Part shown: positions 34,750 through 42,686 of the stretch, piece by piece
How the letters are laid out: each line of letters begins with the position of its first letter
Numbering within the stretch: the stretch's first letter is position 1
Source: CAMDPA01 sp965223035
GTDB taxonomy: Bacteria > Pseudomonadota > Alphaproteobacteria > Rhizobiales > Hyphomicrobiaceae
NCBI GenBank assembly: GCA_965223035.1
Contig: OZ244980.1
Coordinates: 2,790,001-2,854,000, forward strand
DNA length: 64,000 bases
Direction: 5' to 3'
The notes under the pieces: generated by a model
Databases searched by the model: none
What the model was told of the DNA's origin: nothing
The model's input: only the letters and a program-made list of their open reading frames with translations
Position numbers and translations under genes: made by a program

Positions 34750-36498
34750 TTAGCCGGCATCGCCGCCGTCGGCACGCGGCTCGATCAGCTTGGGCGGCGT
34801 GGTGCGCTGCGCTGCAGGCGCCGCTGTCGCGATCTCCTCGCGAAATCGGTTGGTGATCGGATAGCGTCGATCGCGGCCAAAGTTTCGCCGCGTGATCTTG
34901 ACCCCGGGCGCCGCTTGCCGCCGCTTGTATTCGGCGATGTACAACATGCGCGCCACGCGCTTGACGAGGTCGCCCGGATGCCCGCGGGCCACAATTTCGG
35001 CGAGTGGCAGCTCGCGTTCGACCAGGCAATCCAGAATGTCGTCGAGCACCTCATAGGGCGGGAGCGTGTCCTGGTCGGTTTGGTCCTGCTTGAGCTCCGC
35101 CGACGGCGCCTTGGTCAGGATGTTGGTCGGTATCACGACGCCGCCGGGTCCCCTTGCGCCGGTCGGCACGTTCTGATTGCGCCAACGGGCGAGGCGATAC
35201 ACCTGCGTCTTGTACAAGTCCTTGATGGGATTGAACCCACCATTCATATCGCCGTAAAGGGTCGCATACCCCACCGACATCTCAGATTTGTTGCCGGTGG
35301 TTAGCACCATGTGGCCGAACTTGTTGGATATCGCCATCAGGATCGTCCCGCGCGCTCGGCTCTGCAAGTTCTCCTCGGTCACATCGGTGGCCCGTCCCTC
35401 AAACAGCTTGGCCAGCGCCGCCATGAACCCATCGACCGGGTCGGCGATCGCCACCATGTCGTAGCGCACACCCAATGCGCTGGCGCAGGCGGCGGCATCG
35501 GCAAGGCTGGCGCTGGAGGTGTAGCGGTAGGGCAGCATCACGCAGTGGACGCGCTGCGGTCCGAGGGCATCGACCGCAATCGCGGCCACCAGCGCCGAAT
35601 CGATGCCGCCTGACAGCCCGAGCACGACGCTGGGGAAGCCATTTTTGTCGACGTAGTCCCGGGTCCCCAACACGCAGGCGTGATAGGCGGCGGCCTCCGC
35701 TTCCTCCACCAACGCCCGCAAGCCAGGCGCACACACCCAGCCCGCATCGGTGCGCTGCCAATGGGTCAGCGCGATCTGCTCCGTCCACGCCGGCAACTGC
35801 ACGGCCAGTCCGCAATCGGCATTGAGGACGAACGATGCCCCATCGAACACCAATTCATCCTGGCCCCCGACTTGGTTCACGTACACCAGCGGCAGGCCGC
35901 TTTCGCTCACACGGGCCACGGCGATGTTGGTGCGTACGTCCGGCTTGGCGAGGTCAAATGGCGAGCCGTTGCCCGCAATCAGGATCTCCGCCCCGCACTC
36001 GCTCAGGCACTCCACCACCTCTTCGGCCCAGATATCCTCACAGATCGGCGCGCCGATCCGCACGCCGCGAAAATTGATGGGCGAGGGCAGAGCGCCCACG
36101 TCGAATACGCGGACCTCGTCGAACACCCCATAGTTGGGCAGCTCCACCTTGCATCGGATGGCGGTGATCTGCCCGTTCTCGATCATGGCCACGGCGTTGA
36201 AGACCTTGCCGTCCTCCGCCCAGATGGTGCCAACCAGCATTGCCGGTCCGTCGACGAGGTCGCGCGCCAAGGCGTCGGTCGCCGCGCGCACCGCGGACAC
36301 GAACGCCGGTTTCAACACCAGATCTTCGGGTGGATAGCCGGATAGGAAGAGCTCCGGCAGGACCACCAGATCGGCGCCCAACCTCTTGGCCTCGGTGTGG
36401 GCGGCTTTCGCCTTGGCCACGTTGCCGTCGATGTCGCCGACGATCGGGTTCAGCTGGGCTAGCGCAATTTTCAGCGCATCTGTGCTGTCGGTACTCAT
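34750..36498 (-). CDS. nadE: Glutamine-dependent NAD+ synthetase
   Basis: The 582-residue enzyme amidates nicotinic acid adenine dinucleotide to NAD+ using ammonia from glutamine. The N-terminal nitrilase-like glutaminase domain shows its triad regions: Glu in LPELFLSGYPPEDL, Lys in CKVELPNYGVFDE and Cys in GAPICEDIWAEE. The C-terminal synthetase domain has the PP-loop LSGGIDSALVAAIAVDALG and TTGNKSEMSVGYATLYGDM. The length matches the fused bacterial form. The gene seems monocistronic and is flanked by repeats on both sides. Confidence 0.96.
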   Translation of the reverse strand: MSTDSTDALKIALAQLNPIVGDIDGNVAKAKAAHTEAKRLGADLVVLPELFLSGYPPEDLVLKPAFVSAVRAATDALARDLVDGPAMLVGTIWAEDGKVFNAVAMIENGQITAIRCKVELPNYGVFDEVRVFDVGALPSPINFRGVRIGAPICEDIWAEEVVECLSECGAEILIAGNGSPFDLAKPDVRTNIAVARVSESGLPLVYVNQVGGQDELVFDGASFVLNADCGLAVQLPAWTEQIALTHWQRTDAGWVCAPGLRALVEEAEAAAYHACVLGTRDYVDKNGFPSVVLGLSGGIDSALVAAIAVDALGPQRVHCVMLPYRYTSSASLADAAACASALGVRYDMVAIADPVDGFMAALAKLFEGRATDVTEENLQSRARGTILMAISNKFGHMVLTTGNKSEMSVGYATLYGDMNGGFNPIKDLYKTQVYRLARWRNQNVPTGARGPGGVVIPTNILTKAPSAELKQDQTDQDTLPPYEVLDDILDCLVERELPLAEIVARGHPGDLVKRVARMLYIAEYKRRQAAPGVKITRRNFGRDRRYPITNRFREEIATAAPAAQRTTPPKLIEPRADGGDAG

Positions 36499-36556
36499 GC
36501 CCGGACATTAGGGCCAAGCCGGGGATGTGTGCAATGCACGCGGGCGCAGCGCAAGC

Positions 36557-36620
36557 CTAGAGCAACCTGCCTTAAATCGGAACCGGCTTTGCGGTTCCGA
36601 TTTAAGGCGCGATGATCTAG
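36557..36620 (+). repeat. Family A repeat, short hybrid copy A7
   Basis: The outer left arm of hairpin 1 (CTAGAGCAACCTGCC) is joined to the inner stem-loop of hairpin 2 (TTAAATCGGAACCGGC/GCGGTTCCGATTTAA) and its right arm. It differs from A3/A4, which keep the inner stem of hairpin 1. Confidence 0.9.
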
Positions 36621-36626
36621 GCGCGA

Positions 36627-37373
36627 CTATTGACCGTAGACCGCCAGCATCGGTCCCATCGGCAGAAAGTTGCTGGCCCGGCCCAAGGCCGGCGCATAAA
36701 GGGTCGGCACCGTACCTCCGTCCAAGAACAAGGCGTTAGGACAGTTGAGCACATCGCGATAAAGCCGCCCAAACGAGGCGAGCGAGACCGGCGTCTCGGA
36801 GATTGCGAACAGCACCTTGCCTTGCCGGTTGACACCGACGCCGTTGCGCATCTTCTTGGAACGCTCCGCCCATTTGAATTTGGGATGGAGCCGGTCCGCG
36901 ATCACCAACATCGGGCCGGATTGGGTGGCGATCTCAGGCCGCAATCGACGCTTGAGGTAGGCGCGGGTCTCCAGCACCTGGGCACGGCCGTTGGCGATGA
37001 AGAACACGCCATTGGGTTTGAGGTGGAAGTTGCCGCGGCCGTTGCGTGTGTTCGCGCGAACCAGGCGGCGGCCACGTTCGATGTAGAGCCCCACGGGTTT
37101 GAGCTTGGAATCATACATGCCGGCGTTGAGCGCGAACAGCAGCGGCCGGCGCGTGGCCCGATCCCAGGTCGGCAACGCCGCCAGAATTGCGTACGGCGTG
37201 CCGTTCGGGCGCCGCCAGGCCAGTCGGATCGTGTGCCGCGCCGGATGGGCGTCGCACACCGTGTATCGGGCGCCCTCATGGGTGATGGTGCGACACGGCG
37301 GACGTTTGGCAGCGGTGGCGGGAAGGATCAGATGCGCCAGGATAACGAGGATGAGGCCGACAGCCGCCCACAT
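36627..37373 (-). CDS. Phosphodiester glycosidase family (DUF2233) exported protein
   Basis: The 248-residue protein has an N-terminal signal peptide or anchor (AAVGLILVILAHLILPATA) and a DUF2233/NAGPA-type domain: LFALNAGMYDSKLKPVGLYI, GNFHLKPNGVFFI, ATQSGPMLVIADRL and LFLDGGTVPTLYAP. Members include enzymes that cleave GlcNAc phosphodiesters, though the role in most bacteria is unknown. The common family motif DGGxS reads DGGTVP here. The stop lies six bases from repeat A7. Confidence 0.82.
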   Translation of the reverse strand: MWAAVGLILVILAHLILPATAAKRPPCRTITHEGARYTVCDAHPARHTIRLAWRRPNGTPYAILAALPTWDRATRRPLLFALNAGMYDSKLKPVGLYIERGRRLVRANTRNGRGNFHLKPNGVFFIANGRAQVLETRAYLKRRLRPEIATQSGPMLVIADRLHPKFKWAERSKKMRNGVGVNRQGKVLFAISETPVSLASFGRLYRDVLNCPNALFLDGGTVPTLYAPALGRASNFLPMGPMLAVYGQ

Positions 37374-37508
37374 ATCAGGCTCCGTGCTGAAGCGGTGATG
37401 GATGGCGCCGGTATTTGCAAAAATGCTGCGGCATCATGATGGCGGGCGCTTGTTTCACCGTCGACCGGGTCGGCGGATCCGTCATGCCGCGCCGCGATGA
37501 AATGACCG

Positions 37509-37572
37509 CTAGATCATCGCGTCTTAAATCGGAACCGCAAAGCCGGTTCCGATCAAAGGCAGGTTGCTCTAG
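37509..37572 (-). repeat. Family A repeat, short hybrid copy A8 (inverted)
   Basis: Read on the minus strand this is CTAGAGCAACCTGCC joined to a mixed inner stem (TTTGATCGGAACCGGC with GCGGTTCCGATTTAAGA). The two arms come from different hairpins, so it is a recombinant of loop types. Confidence 0.88.
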
Positions 37573-37578
37573 AAGCGA

Positions 37579-38475
37579 TCAACGGGCGTTCTTGAGATGG
37601 GCGAACACGGCCGCGCGCAGCTGGGCCTGTTGCTCGGGCGACCACGGCCGGAAGCCCTCGCCGCTCTTGAAGCCGAGCTTGCCGTCCGCCACCAGTTTTT
37701 CCAGATAGGGCGAGGGACCGGGGCGATGTTCGATCGCCGGCAACACGGTTTGATGAATGGCGAGGGTGAGGTCGGTCCCCACCAGATCAGCATTCTCCAA
37801 AGGGCCGAGTACGGCCAGGCGCCGACCAAAGCTGGCTTTGATCACGGTATCGACCGTCTCGGCGTCGCAAATGCCATGTTCGACCAGCGCGATCGCCTCG
37901 CGCCATAAGGCGTGCTGCAATCGATTGCCGACAAAGCCGGGCACGTCCTTCTTCACGTGCACCGCAGTTTTACCTGCCGCCCGATGCAGCGCCATCGTCT
38001 GTTCGATGACAGCCCGGTCGGTCCACTCGGTGCCGATCACCTCGACCAGCGGCACCAGGAACGGTGGATTCCACCAATGGGTTCCCACCGCCCGCTGCCG
38101 CCGTTCAAGCCCCTGCATGATCGCGGTTATTGGAATCACCGAGGTGTTCGATGCAAGAATGGCATCGGGCTTTGCCGCGGCCTCGATATCTGCGAACAGG
38201 CGCTGCTTGGTGTCCAGCTGTTCTGGCGCGGCCTCTACAACATAATCGGCCGCCCGCACACACTCCGCCAACGCCGCGACCGGCTCGACCCGATCGACCG
38301 CTGCTTCATCGTCGCCGAGCTCGCGTAGGTTCGTGCGTATCCGCTCCTTCGCCGTTGCCAGCGTTGGCGCGTGTGGATCGGTGATGGTGACGGCGTGGCC
38401 GGCCAAGGCAAACACCTGGGCGATTCCGTGCCCCATCAGCCCGGCGCCGACGACGGCGATGCGGGTGCTGGTCAT
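37579..38475 (-). CDS. 3-hydroxyacyl-CoA dehydrogenase family protein (carnitine/gulonate dehydrogenase-like)
   Basis: The 298-residue protein has an N-terminal NAD-binding domain (VVGAGLMGHGIAQVFALAGH, about residues 8-27), the LASNTSVIPIT stretch, the catalytic-site GTHWWNPPFLVPLVEVIG and a helical dimerisation domain (PGFVGNRLQHALWREAIALV). The WNPP sequence is closer to the lambda-crystallin/carnitine dehydrogenase branch than to FadB. It is probably the last gene of an operon with the SDR, cupin and cyclase genes. The substrate is unknown. Confidence 0.87.
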   Translation of the reverse strand: MTSTRIAVVGAGLMGHGIAQVFALAGHAVTITDPHAPTLATAKERIRTNLRELGDDEAAVDRVEPVAALAECVRAADYVVEAAPEQLDTKQRLFADIEAAAKPDAILASNTSVIPITAIMQGLERRQRAVGTHWWNPPFLVPLVEVIGTEWTDRAVIEQTMALHRAAGKTAVHVKKDVPGFVGNRLQHALWREAIALVEHGICDAETVDTVIKASFGRRLAVLGPLENADLVGTDLTLAIHQTVLPAIEHRPGPSPYLEKLVADGKLGFKSGEGFRPWSPEQQAQLRAAVFAHLKNAR

Positions 38476-38591
38476 GCCTGTGCCTCCTTGCTGCGCGTGG
38501 ACAGCTCAGCTGGTCCGCCGCCAGCCGACCTGTCGGGTCCGCGACCGGGCCCTGACGGCAATCGGCGCCGTGGCTCGGCGACGGGCTGGGC

Positions 38592-39404
38592 TTATCCGGC
38601 CGTATAGCCACCATCCGCATAAAGGATGTGGCCGGTGTAAAAGTCGGATGCTTTCGAGGCCAAGAACAGCAACGGACCGGCCAGATCGGCGGGCTCACCG
38701 AGGCGGCCCTTCGGCACCCGCGCCAAGAAGCCGGTGCGCACCGCAGTGGCATTCTCGTTGTCTTCATACATCCAGGCCGTCAGCGGCGAACGGAACACGG
38801 TCGGCGCGATCGCGTTGACGGTGATGCCGGTGGCGCCCAGCTCACACCCGAGCGCCTTGGTCATGCCGTCGATCGCCGACTTTGAAGAACAGTACGCCGT
38901 ATATCCGGCCGGGTGACCCAACAATCCGCGGGCCGATGACATCAGGATAATCTTGCCGCCGCCGACCCCGGATTGACCTTGCGCCAGCATCTGCTTGACC
39001 ACGGCACGCGCCATCAGCCAAGACTGCATTACGTTGGCGTCGATCACGTCGTTGAAGCGATCCGGCGTCATGTCCTGAATCTTGGCGACGTCGTTTTTAC
39101 CCGATGCCACAACCAGGATATCGATGCGTCCGAACCGGGCGACGGTGGCTTCGACGATCCGATCGCAATGGGCCTCGTCGGTGGTGCGCAGGGCCAAGCT
39201 GTCAACCTCGGCGCCCAGCGCCTCGCAACGGGATTTGACCTCGTTCAACGCGTCCGCGTTGCCGGTGGAGATCATCAGCTTGGCGCCGGCACCGGCCAGC
39301 ACTTGCGCCGCCAAGGCCCCGAACGCGCCCGATGCACCGGTCACCACGGCCACCTGCCCGCGAATGTCGAACAGCGACAACGGGTCCTTCAACCAGTCGG
39401 ACAT
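38592..39404 (-). CDS. SDR family oxidoreductase
   Basis: This 270-residue classical SDR has a cofactor motif TGASGAFGALAA (about residues 22-33), a substrate-side VVASGKND in place of NNAG, a catalytic Ser in ILMSSARG and a catalytic Tyr/Lys in YTAYCSSKSAIDG. The residues TTDEAHCD after the second strand do not define the cofactor. AGGGAGAG precedes ATG 39404. It lies between the hydroxyacyl-CoA dehydrogenase and cupin genes in one strand run and likely oxidises the same pathway's alcohol. Confidence 0.9.
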   Translation of the reverse strand: MSDWLKDPLSLFDIRGQVAVVTGASGAFGALAAQVLAGAGAKLMISTGNADALNEVKSRCEALGAEVDSLALRTTDEAHCDRIVEATVARFGRIDILVVASGKNDVAKIQDMTPDRFNDVIDANVMQSWLMARAVVKQMLAQGQSGVGGGKIILMSSARGLLGHPAGYTAYCSSKSAIDGMTKALGCELGATGITVNAIAPTVFRSPLTAWMYEDNENATAVRTGFLARVPKGRLGEPADLAGPLLFLASKASDFYTGHILYADGGYTAG

Positions 39405-39459
39405 CTGTGCGCTCTCCCTTGTTGACCCTTGCTGCGGCCGGGACCCGCCCGACCCACCT

Positions 39460-39795
39460 CTACTTTGGCATCTCGACAGCGACGAGCATCGTCACGACGT
39501 CGTTGCCGCGGTTGATGATCTCGCGCGACTCGCCGGCCGGAATGTAACAGCTGTCGAGCGGCTTCAGCACCGTTTCCTGGCCATCGACGATGATCGTCAG
39601 CTCGCCGGCCAAAATGGTGTAGGTCTTCTCCACCGCTCCGGCGTCCGGTCCCGCCCCACCACCAGGCAGAAAGTGCGAGAGCCCGACCGTGAAATTCTTG
39701 ATGCCTTCGTCCTTGTTGATCAAAGCGAACGATGTGTACGCACGATGGTTGGCGGCCTCGTAGGTGGCCGCGTCCTTGAACCGTTTGACCTTCAT
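39460..39795 (-). CDS. Small cupin protein lacking the metal-binding histidines
   Basis: The 111-residue single-domain protein follows the cupin plan (GLSHFLPGGGAGPDAGAVEK, TYTILAGELTIIVDG, SCYIPAGESREIIN). The usual HxH of motif 1 is replaced by residues around PDAG, with only the Glu kept, and the His of motif 2 is Arg. A catalytic metal site is therefore unlikely; it may bind a small ligand or act structurally. Its ATG overlaps the cyclase stop codon (ATGA), which shows coupling. Confidence 0.82.
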   Translation of the reverse strand: MKVKRFKDAATYEAANHRAYTSFALINKDEGIKNFTVGLSHFLPGGGAGPDAGAVEKTYTILAGELTIIVDGQETVLKPLDSCYIPAGESREIINRGNDVVTMLVAVEMPK

Positions 39796-40634
39796 GTCAG
39801 CGTTTCCCCTTGTTCAATCCGGTAGCTGCCCTTGGGATCGACGATGGCGACCAGCCTGATGATGCACCCATCGCCGCGGTCCCAATTCCATGGAAAGAAT
39901 GCGAACGTGCAGCGCCTGCCCGTCACCTTGTCAAGATCACCACCGACGTTTTCGATGCCGAGAATCCCATTGTTGAACAGCTTGCGGTGCACCGGCTCCC
40001 AATCGGGGTGATCGTCTTTCCAATCGCGGCCGCCCGACCATTCCTTATACTCCTCGGCCAAGTGTGGGTGCAGTGGACCGTTGCGATGCGGCCCGATCGC
40101 GGTCGCCAACGGATGATCGTTGGCCTGCGTGTCATGGCCGACGACCTTGACATTTTTCTCGACGAACCAGTCGCCGGCGGACGGGACGAAGCCGGGTGAA
40201 CGGCAGAAGTAATCCTCGTTGTCTTCATACAGATGATGCCAGCCGGTGTTGACCAGCACCACGTCGCGCGGTCGAACGTGGCGACCTGCGGCGGCCTCCA
40301 GGTCGTCGTAGGTGATCGGCTCCCATTTCTTCTTCGGTATGGAGACGACGATGCCGGAGCCGAAAAAGTGGGGCAACGGCACCTCGTCGATAAACGGCGT
40401 ACCCTGCACCACGTGGGCCGGTGCGTCGATGTGGGTGGTGTTGTGCATCGAGGTGGTGATGCGCTGCGACAGCACGCCGGACTTCGCCATGTAATGGATG
40501 CGCTCGATTTTGACGTCTTCGAAGTACGGCCAATTGGGCGATTGAAACCCGAACCGGTGGGACAGGTTGTAGAACTCCAGTCCCATTTCGTTGTTGAGGT
40601 CCTCTTCGAACTGCACACCCCGGATTGTTTGCAC
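39792..40634 (-). CDS. Cyclase-family metal-dependent hydrolase (kynurenine formamidase-like)
   Basis: The family includes kynurenine formamidase, isatin hydrolase and polyketide cyclases. The metal-binding signature HNTTHIDAPAH lies near residue 60, and the second conserved region NDHPLATAIGPH near 175 provides further ligands. The C-terminal GIENVGGDLDKV matches the family's closing motif. The start is GTG 40634 or 40637 behind a strong GGGAGGAGG; the ORF upstream to 40769 has no support. It is the first gene of the cyclase-cupin-SDR-dehydrogenase run and is divergent from the ThDP enzyme. Confidence 0.87.
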   Translation of the reverse strand: MQTIRGVQFEEDLNNEMGLEFYNLSHRFGFQSPNWPYFEDVKIERIHYMAKSGVLSQRITTSMHNTTHIDAPAHVVQGTPFIDEVPLPHFFGSGIVVSIPKKKWEPITYDDLEAAAGRHVRPRDVVLVNTGWHHLYEDNEDYFCRSPGFVPSAGDWFVEKNVKVVGHDTQANDHPLATAIGPHRNGPLHPHLAEEYKEWSGGRDWKDDHPDWEPVHRKLFNNGILGIENVGGDLDKVTGRRCTFAFFPWNWDRGDGCIIRLVAIVDPKGSYRIEQGETLT

Positions 40635-40855
40635 CACGACAACCTCCTCCCAAACAGTGCGGCGTTTGCCGCCACCACATGTCCCGTATGGTGAGCTGAC
40701 TGTACTGCCAAGCGGACTAGCCTGCAACACGTCGCGTTGCGGCCACGCGCCCGGCGCGAACGGGCACATGAGCCGACAAACGTTGCTTTTGCGCGGGGTT
40801 TCGGCCAGCGTGTCGGCGGCACATGAACGGCTGCAACCGTGCCAGGAGGAGCCCC

Positions 40856-42511
40856 ATGAACGGCGCTGAACTCGTCACAGAAATCCTCAAGCGCGAAGGC
40901 ACGGAATTTTTGTCGTGTTATCCGCGCAACCCGCTGATCGAGCCTTGCGCGGCCGTCGACATCCGGCCGATCTTGTGCCGGCAGGAGCGGGTCGGCGTCG
41001 GCATGGCAGACGGCTACTCGCGGATCAAACGTGGTCGCCGCAATGGCGTGTTCGCCGCCCAACACGGACCCGGTATCGAGAACGCCTTTCCCGGCGTCGC
41101 CCAAGCCTTCGCCGAGAACGTGCCGATGTTGGTGCTGCCTGGTGCCGCGCCGTTGGCCAAGCGGTACAACCACCCGACCTTCCGTGCCGCCGAGGTCTTT
41201 GCCCCGGTCACCAAATGGACGGCGGTGGCCCATTCGGTTGACGAACTCCCGGATCTGATGCGCCGCGCCTACCAGGCGATGCGCAGCGGCAAGGGCGGAC
41301 CGGTGTTGGTTGAGATCCCGGCCCACGTCAGCGCGGCGGGGTTCGAGGGCGTGCTCGATTATACGCCGGTCGCCGTGCACCGTATGGCGCCGGATCCGGA
41401 TGCGGTACGGGCTGCAGCGCGCGTCCTGTTGGGGGCCAAGTGTCCGGTGCTGTGGGCGGGCCAAGGCGTGCATTATGCCGATGCCAACGCACAGGTGGCG
41501 GCGCTGGCCGAACTGTTGCCGGCGCCGGTGGTGACCACCAATCCGGGCAAGAGCGCGATAGCCGATAATCATCCGCTGGCACTCGGTGCCTCCACCCGCT
41601 CACGCTCGCTCCAGTTCGCCGAGTTCATGGCCCGCGCGGATGTGATCTTTGCGGTCGGCTCCAGCCTGACAACAACCCCCTTCGGTCCCGGCGTGCCGCC
41701 CGGCAAAACCGTCGTCCATGCCACCAACGACCCCAGCGACATCAACAAGGACTATCAGGCGCAGGTGGCCGTGCCGGGCGACGCAGCGCTGGTGCTTGAG
41801 GCGGTGATCGAGGAGGTCGGACGGCTGCGGCAGACGAGCCCGACCGGCAACACCGCGTTGGCCGATTTGAAAGCGGAGGTGGCGAGCCTCAAGCGCCGCT
41901 GGCTCGAACAGTGGCAGCCCCAACTCGCCTCTGACGAGGTCCCGATCAATCAGTACCGTGTGATCGATGAATTGATGCGCAACCTGCCGCGCGATGACGT
42001 CATCATCACCCACGATTCCGGCTCGCCGCGTGAGCAGCTGCTGCCGTTTTGGGAGACCACTAAGCCCTCGAGCTACTTGGGCTGGGGCAAGTCCACCCAG
42101 CTGGGCTACGGCCTGGCGCTGGCGATGGGCGCCAAGCTGGCGGCACCCGACAAAATCTGCGTCAACGTGATGGGCGATGCGGCCTTCGGGATGACCGGGC
42201 TCGACATTGAAACCGCCGCCCGCAACGGCATCGCCATCCTCACCATCGTGTTCAATAACGGCATCATGGCCGCCGAGCGCGACGTGCTCAAGATCTCCGA
42301 TGAAAAGTATGGAGCGATGACAGTGGGCGGCAACTACACCAAGGTGGCGGAAGGCTTAGGCGTCGCCGCGATGCGGGTTGAGCAACCCGCGCGGATCGCT
42401 TCGGCGATCAACGAGGCCCTGGCCATCACCCGATCCGGTGCTCCCTTCCTGCTGGAGTTCGTGGTCAAGGAGGGCCAGGACTTTTCCCGCTACCACGTTG
42501 ACGGGCTTTGA
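40856..42511 (+). CDS. Thiamine diphosphate-dependent enzyme (acetolactate synthase-like)
   Basis: The 551-residue protein has the three-domain layout of the pyruvate oxidase/acetolactate synthase/benzoylformate decarboxylase superfamily. The PYR domain contains LCRQERVGVGMADGYSR with the activating Glu. A central FAD-type domain (VLWAGQGVHYADANAQVAAL) follows, and the PP domain contains GDAAFGMTGLDIETAARNG and ending IVFNN. AGGAGG lies just upstream of ATG 40856. It is divergent from the cyclase gene and probably shares its pathway, carboligating or decarboxylating a 2-oxo acid. The substrate cannot be told. Confidence 0.88.
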   Translation: MNGAELVTEILKREGTEFLSCYPRNPLIEPCAAVDIRPILCRQERVGVGMADGYSRIKRGRRNGVFAAQHGPGIENAFPGVAQAFAENVPMLVLPGAAPLAKRYNHPTFRAAEVFAPVTKWTAVAHSVDELPDLMRRAYQAMRSGKGGPVLVEIPAHVSAAGFEGVLDYTPVAVHRMAPDPDAVRAAARVLLGAKCPVLWAGQGVHYADANAQVAALAELLPAPVVTTNPGKSAIADNHPLALGASTRSRSLQFAEFMARADVIFAVGSSLTTTPFGPGVPPGKTVVHATNDPSDINKDYQAQVAVPGDAALVLEAVIEEVGRLRQTSPTGNTALADLKAEVASLKRRWLEQWQPQLASDEVPINQYRVIDELMRNLPRDDVIITHDSGSPREQLLPFWETTKPSSYLGWGKSTQLGYGLALAMGAKLAAPDKICVNVMGDAAFGMTGLDIETAARNGIAILTIVFNNGIMAAERDVLKISDEKYGAMTVGGNYTKVAEGLGVAAMRVEQPARIASAINEALAITRSGAPFLLEFVVKEGQDFSRYHVDGL

Positions 42512-42627
42512 CGGCCAGGCGTGCCAGCCGTTGAGCCATGCTGCGCGCTCGCGCAGGTCGTTTTCAGCACATCAGCGTCCGAGCGGGTCAACCAAGCGAT
42601 GGCAGCTGTCCGGTCGGATCAGGCTCT

Positions 42628-42686
42628 AGATCATCGCGCCTTTAATCGGGATCGTTCCGATTCCGATTAAAGTCAGGTTGCTCTAG
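42628..42686 (-). repeat. Family A repeat, short copy A9 (inverted)
   Basis: Read on the minus strand the sequence is CTAGAGCAACCTGAC-TTTAATCGG...CCGATTAAAGGCGCGATGATCTAG. It is transcribed as the 3' end of trmFO and encodes the last residues (LEQPDFNRNRNDPD) and the stop codon of that gene. Confidence 0.9.

Noticed and set aside
34541..35029. Minus-strand frame ending in RSSRLKSEP-type residues
   Set aside because: Its end is family A repeat and its start is antisense or out of frame to nadE. Similar repeat-derived tails recur at several loci and are not genes.
39923..41572. Long minus-strand frame of 549 codons across the cyclase and ThDP genes
   Set aside because: It is antisense to the ThDP gene and out of frame with the cyclase. 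Composition is His/Arg/Gly rich with no domain, a usual shadow in GC-rich DNA.
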